Assembly (NCBI GenBank): GCA_043812795.1 | Contig: JBDRLU010000068.1 | Location: 1-64,000 of the forward strand | Direction: 5' to 3' | DNA from: JBDRLU01 sp043812795 | Lineage (GTDB): Bacteria; Chloroflexota; Dehalococcoidia; Dehalococcoidales; UBA2162 | DNA: 64,000 bases | Shown here: in pieces, positions 18,217-25,899 of the stretch | Position numbering within the stretch: the first letter of the stretch is position 1 | Layout: every line of letters begins with the position of its first letter | Position numbers and translations under genes: made by a program | Notes under the pieces: generated by a model | What the model was told of the DNA's origin: nothing | Database searches by the model: none | What the model saw: the letters and a program-made list of their open reading frames with translations, nothing else

Positions 18217-18618
18217 TTAGGATTTCCCCAGAAACAGGTTCGTCTGCAAGTCAAATAAGAATTCCTTTACCGTTCGTATTCTGCCTTGCCCTTCATCATG
18301 TGGATAGACGTCAATAGGGTGGCCGTGACTCTCTTCATATACAAGCAGTGCAGGAACTTCTCGGCCGAAAAGGCATCCGCTACGTCTCCGGCTTCCAAAG
18401 ATACGTCGTATCCCGAATTTCTTGAGTACGGACGGTATAACTGCATCGGAATAGGCCTTCAACGCGTCTGCTTCTGATAATGAATTGATATTAATTATTT
18501 CGACGGTGATGTCCTTCCTATTTAGTATATGCAGCAAATTCTCGACATCTTTGAAGTCTTTATTGCAAGGTATATCTAAGAGTTGGTTTTTGGCACTTTG
18601 GTATAGTCTCAATATCAT
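18217..18618 (-). CDS. hypothetical protein
   Basis: 133 residues, not recognised. The start MILRLYQSAKNQLLDIPCNKD and the later 'GREVPALLVYEE' have the alternating strand/helix look of a thioredoxin- or glutaredoxin-like fold, but there is no CxxC. Three basic residues in a row (SRRRSG) precede the second cysteine. It stands alone in an AT-rich stretch after a tRNA gene. No function is assigned. Confidence 0.5.
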   Translation of the reverse strand: MILRLYQSAKNQLLDIPCNKDFKDVENLLHILNRKDITVEIININSLSEADALKAYSDAVIPSVLKKFGIRRIFGSRRRSGCLFGREVPALLVYEESHGHPIDVYPHDEGQGRIRTVKEFLFDLQTNLFLGKS

Positions 18619-19061
18619 AATTACTACTACTACCTCCTCTCCCTCCCCAGTCTAACATGGCGATGATTTATTCGTCAATACTATACTTTTCGAGGCTGAC
18701 TTCACCTTTCATACCGGGCCAAGGCGTAGAGAGTTACTGGTTTGAGGGTAGGGGATATTGGCATGAAAGAAAGGTGTTAGTCGTACCTCAAAGGAAAGAG
18801 CAAGAGGCAGAATATTACCATTTTTCAAAGACCATGATATGCAGAATCCCGACACACATAACCGGTTAATAGGGAGGGGGATACAACAGCATGTCAACGT
18901 TATGTTACTTGTCATACTTACGGATCAGTATTAAAGCCAGTAATCGGCTGTATTGTACCTGATACGCAAGCATTTGCGAGATATCTTGCGATATTTCGAG
19001 CATTATTAAGATATAGTGGCGAATGTACAGTAGGGTAACTTGCGTATAACGCCCTCAGCAG
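18619..19061. other. AT-rich intergenic stretch with CTTGCGTAT repeats
   Basis: No gene is supported here. A 70-codon open frame at 18657 lacks family features and a ribosome-binding site. ATACGCAAG at 18962-18970 and CTTGCGTAT at 19039-19047 are inverted copies; another CTTGCGTAT lies near 19285. These may be operator-like sites for the nearby HTH gene. Confidence 0.4.
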
Positions 19062-19127
19062 TCTTTACTTGCCTTAATCATACTTGCATTATTCGTAGTC
19101 CAGGTAGATAATAAAGGCAAGTAAAGA
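19062..19127. repeat. perfect 14-bp inverted repeat
   Basis: TCTTTACTTGCCTT (19062-19075) and AAGGCAAGTAAAGA (19114-19127) are exact reverse complements separated by 38 bp. The right arm abuts the ribosome-binding site (AGGAGG) of the small gene that starts at 19142. Confidence 0.65.
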
Positions 19128-19141
19128 GAAGGAGGCAAGAA

Positions 19142-19267
19142 ATGCAAACAGTCATACGAGTATCAGGTAAAGCCAAACAAGTTTTCAAATATGTGGAGCT
19201 ACTAAACCACCATAAAGGTAACTTGACTCTTAAGGACCTGGCGAAGGGTAACAAAACTATTAAATGA
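19142..19267 (+). CDS. small hypothetical protein (41 aa)
   Basis: Begins MQTVIRVSGKAKQVFKYVEL and ends KGNKTIK. A strong Shine-Dalgarno sequence (AAGGAGG, 19129-19135) sits 6-7 nt before the ATG, which is the main support. The peptide is basic and has one likely helix. No family is recognised. A perfect inverted repeat lies just upstream. Confidence 0.5.
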   Translation: MQTVIRVSGKAKQVFKYVELLNHHKGNLTLKDLAKGNKTIK

Positions 19268-19300
19268 AACTAAGAACATATATCTTGCGTATTTGGTAGA

Positions 19301-19329
19301 TTGACATTCCTACCTCTTATTGCTATATT
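19301..19329 (+). promoter_or_regulatory. near-consensus sigma-70 promoter
   Basis: TTGACA (19301-19306), a 17-bp spacer and TATATT (19324-19329), 29 bp before the ATG of the HTH/coiled-coil gene. It is among the strongest promoters in the window. Confidence 0.8.
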
Positions 19330-19358
19330 ATTGCTAGAATGATAATGAGGGTAAGTTA

Positions 19359-19823
19359 ATGGCAAGGAAAGCCATTGTTGACAGAGACGCAATTTTAAGC
19401 ATGCTGAGGGAAGGGGAAACCACCCAGCGCATAGCGGAGAAGTTCAATGTCAGCCGACAGGCAATTGACTTACACCGAAAGGATTTTATTGAAAAAGGTT
19501 TCTTGCCAAACCAACGTGCCGTAAGGACAAAGAAAGCTCCCAAGGAAGCTGCTGTCCCTGAGGAGAAAAATTTAATCTCACCCAGGCAATCTCCACCTTC
19601 CACAAATATAGTTTCACTTGATGAACAAATAGACCTCATTATTAATGCTTTCAATGCTTTAAAGCGTTTGCCTCAACTTGAGGAAGAGGTTGAAACATAC
19701 AAGCAGGAATATGAGAACGCACTTCACGAAATTGAACGCTTAAAGGAAAATGAAAAGAAACGGCTTGACCAGGAGAGCCGGTGGCTTCTTACCCAGCGTC
19801 AAAATGATGCCAATCCAGCCTAG
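19359..19823 (+). CDS. helix-turn-helix protein with C-terminal coiled coil
   Basis: 154 residues. Residues 1-48 form a homeodomain-like HTH (AILSMLREGETTQRIAEKF then NVSRQAIDLHRKDFIEKG). A Pro/Lys-rich linker follows, then a heptad-patterned helix from about 85 to 145 ending in Arg/Gln-rich sequence. This suggests a DNA-binding dimer. It is driven by a strong promoter with GAGGG before the ATG. The target is unknown; nearby inverted CTTGCGTAT copies are candidates. It resembles small phage or plasmid regulators, but no mobile genes are adjacent. Confidence 0.7.
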   Translation: MARKAIVDRDAILSMLREGETTQRIAEKFNVSRQAIDLHRKDFIEKGFLPNQRAVRTKKAPKEAAVPEEKNLISPRQSPPSTNIVSLDEQIDLIINAFNALKRLPQLEEEVETYKQEYENALHEIERLKENEKKRLDQESRWLLTQRQNDANPA

Positions 19824-19907
19824 CAGAATCGGCGTAATTGCCGAATATTAACCCTCGTTGTATACCTCAAACAGAGTTGACGTTGTGGTAGTCGCGCGAT
19901 GTCCGAT

Positions 19908-19936
19908 TTGTACTACTTAACCCGCTATGCTATATT
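19908..19936 (+). promoter_or_regulatory. candidate promoter of the corrinoid methyltransfer operon
   Basis: TTGTAC (19908-19913), a 17-bp spacer and TATATT (19931-19936). If used, transcription starts near 19943, after the ATG at 19927 and just before GTG 19945, which implies a leaderless mRNA. Confidence 0.5.
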
Positions 19937-20640
19937 ATCTCACGGTGGAGCCCAGAGTTCTGCGTAATATTAAGATAACGGTTAATGAAGGTGAAGTCCT
20001 CCGTTATCAGGGCTACAGAAAGCAGCAACCAGTAAGCGGTGCTGTCCGTGATGTTCTTAACAGGGAAATCAAGGAAGGCTATCAGCTTATCGCCCCCTCA
20101 GCCGTCTATAACCAGATTGATGTCAGCCGGATAGGTAATGGAATGATAGAGCTGGTCAACGGTTCGATATTGCATCTAGGCGCCTTCGTCAGTGATTTTA
20201 AAGGTGCGATTTCTGTCAGCATCGCCGTATGTACCATTGGCCCGGCCCTGGAGGAAAGGGTGGCCGAGCTTTTTTCTCAGGAGGAATTTGCCGAGGCATT
20301 GATGCTGGACAGCGTTGGCTCAGTGGCGGCCGATGCCGTTGCCGATGCGGTGAACTATCGTATCTGTCAGCAGGCACGTAAATTAAAAATGCAGGTCGGG
20401 ACGAGGTTCAGTCCGGGTTATGGGAAATGGGATGTGAGTGAGCAAAAAGTGCTTTTTCAACTCTGTGACGCTAGTGCTATCGGCGTGAGCCTGAACGAAG
20501 CCTACATGATGAAGCCCAAGAAATCGGTATCTTTCTGTGTTGGCATTGGCCAGCAATCGGTAGGAAGCCACGGCGTGAATCGTTGCCGTCGGTGTAATAT
20601 GGAGAAATGCCGATATCGAAACGAGGAGGGAAATGAGTAA
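19927..20640 (+). CDS. stand-alone methionine synthase activation-domain protein
   Basis: 237 residues related to the S-adenosylmethionine-binding activation domain of cobalamin-dependent MetH. The diagnostic segment is RFSPGYGKWDVSEQKVLFQL, followed by GVSLNEAYMMKPKKSVSFCVGIG. The C-terminus adds CRRCNMEKCRYR, a possible metal site. The domain normally repairs oxidised cob(II)alamin by reductive methylation. It begins a four-gene operon and overlaps the corrinoid protein gene by 8 bp. GTG 19945 is an alternative start, favoured by the promoter position. Confidence 0.85.
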   Translation: MLYYLTVEPRVLRNIKITVNEGEVLRYQGYRKQQPVSGAVRDVLNREIKEGYQLIAPSAVYNQIDVSRIGNGMIELVNGSILHLGAFVSDFKGAISVSIAVCTIGPALEERVAELFSQEEFAEALMLDSVGSVAADAVADAVNYRICQQARKLKMQVGTRFSPGYGKWDVSEQKVLFQLCDASAIGVSLNEAYMMKPKKSVSFCVGIGQQSVGSHGVNRCRRCNMEKCRYRNEEGNE

Positions 20641-21271
20641 ATTAGAAGAAATTGCCCAAAATGTCATTGAGGGACAAAGAGACAAAGTGGCCGAGTCAGT
20701 CCGGGCAGCTTTGACGGAAGGTGTGGAGGCCAACGAGATATTGAACGGGGGACTGATTGCCGGCATGACTAAAGTGGGGGAGCTGTTCCGGGAGGACGAG
20801 ATGTTCGTCCCGGAAGTACTCATGGCGGCGAAAGCCATGCGCGCCGGTACGGAAGTGCTTGAACCACATCTTCTGGGTAAAGGTGCCAAGACTTTGGGGA
20901 AAGTGGTCCTGGGTACGGTGAAAGGGGACATTCACGAAATCGGGAAAAACCTGGTTGCCATCATGCTCCGTGGCGCCGGCTTTGAAGTCGTTGATATCGG
21001 TGTTGAGGCACCGGCCGAGAAATTCGTGACTGCAGCCAAGAGCGAAGGAGCTCAAGTGGTGGGTATGTCATCCCTCCTTACCAGTAGTATGCCGGCCCTG
21101 AAAACTACCATTGAGGCGTTCAAAGCCGCTGGCTTGCGTGATAGCGTAAAAATTATCGTCGGCGGGGCCGTAGTCACCCAGAAATACGCCGATGAGATTG
21201 GTGCCGACGGGTATGCTCCGGACGCGGGCGCGGCTATCGATAAAGTTAAAACCATGGTCGGAATAAAATAG
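20633..21271 (+). CDS. corrinoid (B12-binding) methyl-carrier protein
   Basis: 212 residues: a helical cap domain (1-85) and a B12-binding Rossmann domain. The cobalt-ligating histidine is H101 in GDIHEIGKN, with SLLTSSMP and GGAVV further on, the standard DxHxxG...SxL...GG set. It carries the methyl group between the folate and homocysteine enzymes encoded next to it. The start ATG lies inside the end of the activation-domain gene. Confidence 0.94.
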   Translation: MSKLEEIAQNVIEGQRDKVAESVRAALTEGVEANEILNGGLIAGMTKVGELFREDEMFVPEVLMAAKAMRAGTEVLEPHLLGKGAKTLGKVVLGTVKGDIHEIGKNLVAIMLRGAGFEVVDIGVEAPAEKFVTAAKSEGAQVVGMSSLLTSSMPALKTTIEAFKAAGLRDSVKIIVGGAVVTQKYADEIGADGYAPDAGAAIDKVKTMVGIK

Positions 21272-21281
21272 GAGGACGCAA

Positions 21282-22166
21282 ATGGGAGCTAACGTACTGG
21301 AAAGGTTAAAAACTGGTGTCCTGGTTAGATGCGGTCCGATACACACAATGCTGGCCCAATACGGACGTGACCTGGCAGAAAGTCAGAGTTTATGGAGTCT
21401 TGAGCATCCCGATGTATTTCAAAACGTAGTGAAGCAGTATGTGGATGTTGGTTGTGACATCATCAGTGGCAATTATGGTGACGTCAACCGGCTGCGAATG
21501 AAGCGGCTCGGTCTGGAAAATAAGGTTTTTGAATACACTGTCAAGCTGACTAAACTTACCACTGCCGTCGTCCCGTCGGACCGGCTGGTCGAAGCCGCTC
21601 TCGGGCCTATTGGTGGTTACCTCGAGCCGGCCGGAGATATCACCGTCGATGAACTCTACGAGACCTGGAGTGAAGTACTGAGAGCATTGCTGGAGGCGGG
21701 TAGAGTTGACATAATTAGAGTCTCCATGTCGGAAATAGACCAGGTGGCTATCGGCATAAAAATAGTCAGAGAGCAGTGCAATCTGCCCGTTGTTTGTCCC
21801 GGTTCCTTTACACCAACAAAGAAAGGTATCCGGACACAGACCGGCCTCGACCCGAAAGCAGTCGCCCAGAAGCTGACGGAACTGGGGGCGGATATCATCG
21901 GCACGCAGTGCGGCGTTATTTCACCCAAGGAGAATACCACCGTCCTGCAGGAAATGCACCAGGTTTCCGATAAGCCTCTTTTCGTGGTACCTAACGCCGG
22001 TAAGCCGGAACTTGTGGATGGCAAATCAGTCTGGCCGTTAACTCCGGAGGAGATGGCTGAGGAGACACCCAAGTGGGTTGCCGCGGGTGCCAAGATTATC
22101 GGCGGTTGCTGCGGCGTAACACCTCAGCACATGGCCCGGGTCCGTGCTCTTATCGATAAAGCTTAG
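21282..22166 (+). CDS. homocysteine S-methyltransferase-domain protein
   Basis: 294 residues matching the N-terminal Hcy-binding barrel of MetH. The three zinc-ligand cysteines are visible as GTQCGV and GGCCGVTPQH. The usual DGAMGT near the N-terminus is replaced by VRCGPIHTML, so the methyl acceptor may be homocysteine or another thiol. It is preceded by AGGAGG 6 nt upstream of the ATG. It is the third gene of the operon, 10 bp after the corrinoid gene. Confidence 0.88.
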   Translation: MGANVLERLKTGVLVRCGPIHTMLAQYGRDLAESQSLWSLEHPDVFQNVVKQYVDVGCDIISGNYGDVNRLRMKRLGLENKVFEYTVKLTKLTTAVVPSDRLVEAALGPIGGYLEPAGDITVDELYETWSEVLRALLEAGRVDIIRVSMSEIDQVAIGIKIVREQCNLPVVCPGSFTPTKKGIRTQTGLDPKAVAQKLTELGADIIGTQCGVISPKENTTVLQEMHQVSDKPLFVVPNAGKPELVDGKSVWPLTPEEMAEETPKWVAAGAKIIGGCCGVTPQHMARVRALIDKA

Positions 22167-22175
22167 GGACGGCGC

Positions 22176-22973
22176 ATGATAATTATTGGCGAGCGCATTA
22201 ATTCGAGCCGGCAGAAGGTGGCTGAGGCTATCAACCAGCAGGATGCTACCTTTATTCAAAATGAGGCCCGCATGCAGGCAGAAACCGGGGCTGACTACCT
22301 TGATGTCAATGCCGGAGTTTTCGGCGAGGATGAAGCAAAATATTTGGAGTGGTTAATCAGGGTTGTGCAGGAGGCCAGCGATAAGCCGCTGTGTATCGAT
22401 TCGAGTAACCCCTCCGTCTTCGCTGCCGCTCTCAAGTTGTGCCAAGGAAGAGCTTTTCTCAACTCGGTCATGGCCCGTAAAGAAGACATTGACGCCGTTA
22501 TCCCTTTGTTGAAGGAGTACCCCTGTAATATCGTCGCCATGTGTCTCGAAGGCCCAGAAGCAGAATTCGAGGGGACGAGCCGCCTTGCCATTGCTGACCG
22601 CATCATCGGTATGTTCACGGGACACGGTATTGAGCTCGATAGAGTGTACCTCGACCCGGTGATTAAGCCTGTAGCGACCGACTCTAATGCGGGGATAATC
22701 GCCCTTAATACTATCCAGCAGGTTATCGAGAAGTACCCGCAGGTCCACACTGTCTGCGGGGTGAGCAATATCTCCTTCGGGCTTCCGCAACGGAAGCTGA
22801 TAAACGGTGTCTTTGCGGCGATGGCCATCGAAAGGGGCTTGGATGCTCTTCTCGTTGACCCGTGCGACCAGAAACTGATGACTGACGTCTTTGCGGCTAA
22901 CCTGCTCTCAGGCAAGGACGAATCTTGCCTAGGCTATATCAAAGCTTACCGGGGGGGGAAACTGGCCGGCTAA
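22176..22973 (+). CDS. methyltetrahydrofolate:corrinoid methyltransferase
   Basis: 265-residue pterin-binding TIM barrel of the AcsE/MtgA type. Conserved pterin contacts are present: YLDVNAG, CIDSSN, YLDPVIKP and GVSNISFGLP, which contains the key asparagine. It transfers methyl from methyl-tetrahydrofolate to the corrinoid protein, linking the one-carbon pool to methionine synthesis or to acetyl-CoA formation. It is the last gene of the operon; a new promoter follows. Confidence 0.93.
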   Translation: MIIIGERINSSRQKVAEAINQQDATFIQNEARMQAETGADYLDVNAGVFGEDEAKYLEWLIRVVQEASDKPLCIDSSNPSVFAAALKLCQGRAFLNSVMARKEDIDAVIPLLKEYPCNIVAMCLEGPEAEFEGTSRLAIADRIIGMFTGHGIELDRVYLDPVIKPVATDSNAGIIALNTIQQVIEKYPQVHTVCGVSNISFGLPQRKLINGVFAAMAIERGLDALLVDPCDQKLMTDVFAANLLSGKDESCLGYIKAYRGGKLAG

Positions 22974-23078
22974 TGGTACTGCCTGCGTACTTCTATTTAG
23001 CGCAGGGTATTGGACATAAGTACTTTAGCTTACGGGTGCCTTTTTAAACTAAGTATTTAAAGTGGCCGAATTCAGTAT

Positions 23079-23084
23079 TATAAT
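23079..23084 (+). promoter_or_regulatory. -10 element of the cytochrome operon promoter
   Basis: TATAAT at 23079-23084 with a weak TTTAAA 17 bp upstream (23056-23061). It lies 77 bp before the small membrane protein gene. Confidence 0.5.
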
Positions 23085-23161
23085 GGAAGCCGTGAGTTGA
23101 GCTGGATGGTATCATAGTGATGGGTGAGGAAGGGAAGGCGGAGGTTACGAAGGAGGCTCAG

Positions 23162-23452
23162 ATGCAAAAATATTACGGCGGAGAACCAGTGGACAGAGGG
23201 ACTTACCTAGGACTGAAGACTGCCGAGTTCGTCCAGGCTCACGTTAACGGTACCATTCTCCCGGGAGGGAGAGAAGTCAAGTTCCTGAGAGTGCCCGCCG
23301 CCCTTCTTTTCCTGGGCGGTCCGCTTATTGCCCTGGCCTATATCATCTTCCTGCCGGCCACCGGCATCGGCGGTCTGTTCGTCCTCGCTGCTGTCAAGGT
23401 GAAAAACCTGGTCGGCGTCGGCAAGCGGGCTGTGCAGCACACGCAGGAATGA
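23162..23452 (+). CDS. small membrane protein, unknown
   Basis: 96 residues with one long hydrophobic hairpin (about 45-80: PAALLFLGGPLIALAYIIFL then GIGGLFVLAAVKV) and a basic C-terminus. ATG 23162 is chosen because AGGAGG at 23151-23156 is correctly spaced; a longer frame starts at GTG 23117. It precedes the multihaem cytochrome gene by 55 bp and may be part of the same membrane complex. Confidence 0.7.
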   Translation: MQKYYGGEPVDRGTYLGLKTAEFVQAHVNGTILPGGREVKFLRVPAALLFLGGPLIALAYIIFLPATGIGGLFVLAAVKVKNLVGVGKRAVQHTQE

Positions 23453-23507
23453 AATATATCATGAAGATAAGGAGCGAGAACGGGTTGGTCAGGAATAGAA
23501 AAGAGCG

Positions 23508-24599
23508 ATGACTATCCGAAAGTTCATTACCCCCTTGGTTATAATGGCGGTAATAGTCCTGGCCATCCTGTGGCTCTCCAGCCAGCCGATTAAGGCCACT
23601 CCGCTTGACGCTCCCGAAATACCCCACGGTATTGCCGGCTACGAAGACTGCGTGGCTTGCCACAATACCAATAATATCGAAGCTACCGAGGTACCCCACG
23701 CCGGCCTACCGGCAAGCTCCTGTACCACCTGCCATCAAGCCGCAGCCCAGACCACGACAACAACGGCGACGACGAACGGTGCTGATTGTACTATCTGCCA
23801 CGGTGATACGGGTTTACACATGATACTAGCCGATGGTGCCACGCTATCCCTTTATGTTGCCGAGGCGGACTTCAGCAACTCGGTACACGGTAAAGTACTA
23901 CAATGTCAGTCATGCCATGCCGGCTATGCCGAGAAGCACCCGGAAAATACGGCAAAGAGCCTGGCCGAATATAAACTCTCTCAGGAAGGTGTCTGTGCCC
24001 AATGCCATGGCACCGTTGCCGGTACCTATATGACCAGCGTCCACGGGCAGTCGCGGCAAGCCGGCAACTATCAGGACTTGCCGGGCTGTGTTGAATGCCA
24101 CGGGGCACATGCCGTCCAGCCGGCCGCGACGGCCAGTTTCCGTGCTGAGTCCATCGCTTTGTGTAGCAGCTGCCACGCTGACAAAGAACTGATGTCACGT
24201 TACGGGGTTTCGACCGACGTTGTCAGCACCTACCTCTCCGATTTTCACGGGCGTACCAGCCTCTTGCAGGTAAAACAGGGGGAGCCGGCGGAGATAAAGG
24301 AAGCCGTCTGTACCGATTGTCATGGCGTCCATGACATAATGAAGCCAGATGCGGCCAACTCCTCCGTGATGAAGGAGAACCTTTTAGCTACCTGCCAGAA
24401 GTGTCACCCCGATGCGACGGCGAACTTTCCCACCGCCTGGATGTCCCATTATCAGCCGACCGTGACCAAGACGCCCCTGGTCATCATCGCCCGCGGGTTT
24501 TACTGGGTAATGATACCGTTTACCATCTTTGGCCTCATGGTGCATATCGGGTTCGACGTCTGGCGGAGAACGAAAAACAGGCGAAATGGACATAATTAA
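23508..24599 (+). CDS. nine-haem membrane-anchored cytochrome c
   Basis: 363 residues with nine CxxCH haem-binding motifs: CVACH, CTTCH, CTICH, CQSCH, CAQCH, CVECH, CSSCH, CTDCH and CQKCH. An N-terminal hydrophobic segment (about 7-24) and a C-terminal one (about 325-350) suggest anchoring with the haem domain outside the membrane. A Thr/Ala-rich linker follows the second haem site. It probably passes electrons to or from the cytochrome b subunit encoded 20 bp downstream. The physiological acceptor is unknown. Confidence 0.93.
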   Translation: MTIRKFITPLVIMAVIVLAILWLSSQPIKATPLDAPEIPHGIAGYEDCVACHNTNNIEATEVPHAGLPASSCTTCHQAAAQTTTTTATTNGADCTICHGDTGLHMILADGATLSLYVAEADFSNSVHGKVLQCQSCHAGYAEKHPENTAKSLAEYKLSQEGVCAQCHGTVAGTYMTSVHGQSRQAGNYQDLPGCVECHGAHAVQPAATASFRAESIALCSSCHADKELMSRYGVSTDVVSTYLSDFHGRTSLLQVKQGEPAEIKEAVCTDCHGVHDIMKPDAANSSVMKENLLATCQKCHPDATANFPTAWMSHYQPTVTKTPLVIIARGFYWVMIPFTIFGLMVHIGFDVWRRTKNRRNGHN

Positions 24600-24619
24600 G
24601 TTAGCCGGGAGTTACGAAG

Positions 24620-25405
24620 ATGGCCGAAAGTGAATATTTTGTCCGTTTCAGTTTAAGGCGACGAATTGAGCATGCGGCGCTCATCGTCACTTTCACGACG
24701 CTGGTGGTGACCGGCCTGACCCAGAAATTTTATACCGCCGGCGTAGCGGAGTGGCTTATCCTCCACCTCGGTGGTATCGAGACGGTACGTATTATTCACC
24801 GTATTTTCGCCGCCATTTTTACTCTCAGCGTGCTCTACCATCTGGTCAGCGTCACTTACGATGTGCTGGTCCGCCACTCGCGCCTGACAATGATACCGAC
24901 GCGGAAAGACTTTGCCGACGTTCTCGATTATCTGAAATATACCATCGGCTTCAGAAAGGAGCCGCCGCAGTACGGCCGGTATAACTACCGCCAGACATTC
25001 GAATACTGGGGGATGATGTTCGGCAGCACCATTATTATCGTTACCGGTTTTGTCCTCGCTTTTCCCATTGCTGTCACCAGGTTTCTTCCCGGGCAAGTAG
25101 TGGTGGCTTCGGTCGTTTTCCACGGCTGGGAAGCTACGCTGGCCTTGCTGACTATTCTTGTCTGGCACGTCTACGAAGCCTTCCTGAAACCCGGTGTCTT
25201 CCCCGGCGACTTCAGTATCTTTACCGGCAAAATCTCCAAAGAAGAGATGCTGGAGGAACATGGTCTTGAGTATGCTGAAATAGCCAGTGAAAAACTTGAG
25301 CCGGTCCCCGTGGAAGTTGTTAGCGAGCAAATCCCGCCGGCTCCGCCGTCAGAAATAGAACATAGTTCTAGACCGGAAGACCAAAAACTTCCCCCAGAAA
25401 ACTAG
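24620..25405 (+). CDS. cytochrome b subunit (formate dehydrogenase gamma / b561-like)
   Basis: 261 residues with four transmembrane helices. Histidines suited to b-haem binding lie in RRIEHAALIV, IHRIFAAIFTLSVLYHL and FHGWEATLALLTILVWHVYE. A Pro/Glu-rich cytoplasmic tail of about 55 residues ends the protein. With the preceding multihaem cytochrome it forms a quinone-linked membrane module. The stop codon lies within the terminator hairpin. Confidence 0.88.
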   Translation: MAESEYFVRFSLRRRIEHAALIVTFTTLVVTGLTQKFYTAGVAEWLILHLGGIETVRIIHRIFAAIFTLSVLYHLVSVTYDVLVRHSRLTMIPTRKDFADVLDYLKYTIGFRKEPPQYGRYNYRQTFEYWGMMFGSTIIIVTGFVLAFPIAVTRFLPGQVVVASVVFHGWEATLALLTILVWHVYEAFLKPGVFPGDFSIFTGKISKEEMLEEHGLEYAEIASEKLEPVPVEVVSEQIPPAPPSEIEHSSRPEDQKLPPEN

Positions 25406-25424
25406 GAAAAATCTGGGGCTTTTC
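25392..25424. terminator. terminator between convergent genes
   Basis: CCCCAGA (25392-25398) pairs with TCTGGGG (25412-25418), followed by CTTTT on the plus strand. The loop contains the TAG stop of the cytochrome b gene. Confidence 0.6.
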
Positions 25425-25758
25425 ATACGCCCACTTTCTTGATGAAAGTTTTGTTAATTGGTGGGAAATTAACTATAAACACGATAATTCCAATAATACC
25501 AACTACCGAAAAGAAATATCTCTGGTCTTGAAATAACCTAACCCATACAGGATTAGTTGCTGGAGATGAACGACTTGCGAATTCAGGTCTGTCTGTTCCC
25601 ACATCACGAGCAATGTAGCGTCCGGTTCTATAAGTCTCGCCTTGTGGATACGCATTATGGGCAATGCCGAGTGGGACTAAGACCGAGAGCGTAATTACCA
25701 AAGCTATCATTGATATGACCCATTGCCGTTTTGATGCTTTAACCTTTGTTCCATCCAT
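25423..25758 (-). CDS. two-helix membrane protein, unknown
   Basis: About 111 residues starting MDGTKVKASKRQWVIS, with hydrophobic helices near 17-38 and 83-102 and a conserved-looking 'NAYPQGETYRTGRYIARDVG' segment between them. The frame is open further upstream to 25917, but that region overlaps the ribosome-binding site and start of the divergent HEPN-like gene, so the internal ATG is preferred. No family is recognised. It lies in an AT-rich islet. Confidence 0.55.
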   Translation of the reverse strand: MDGTKVKASKRQWVISMIALVITLSVLVPLGIAHNAYPQGETYRTGRYIARDVGTDRPEFASRSSPATNPVWVRLFQDQRYFFSVVGIIGIIVFIVNFPPINKTFIKKVGV

Positions 25759-25899
25759 AGCGCGCCTCTTTTCTAAGTTTAGCACAAATTCACCTTTGTA
25801 CCGTAATGCAAAAGACCATGCGTAAGCGACATAACATATATAGTGCGAAGCATATAATAGGAGATAGTTAATAAATATAGGCAAGAGGAGGGATAAAAG

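Noticed and set aside
18657..18869. 70-codon open frame on the plus strand
   Set aside because: No ribosome-binding site, no recognisable fold or family, and composition like the surrounding non-coding sequence.
19824..19926. Cobalamin riboswitch before the corrinoid operon
   Set aside because: Only about 100 bp are available and no B12-box-like sequence is seen.
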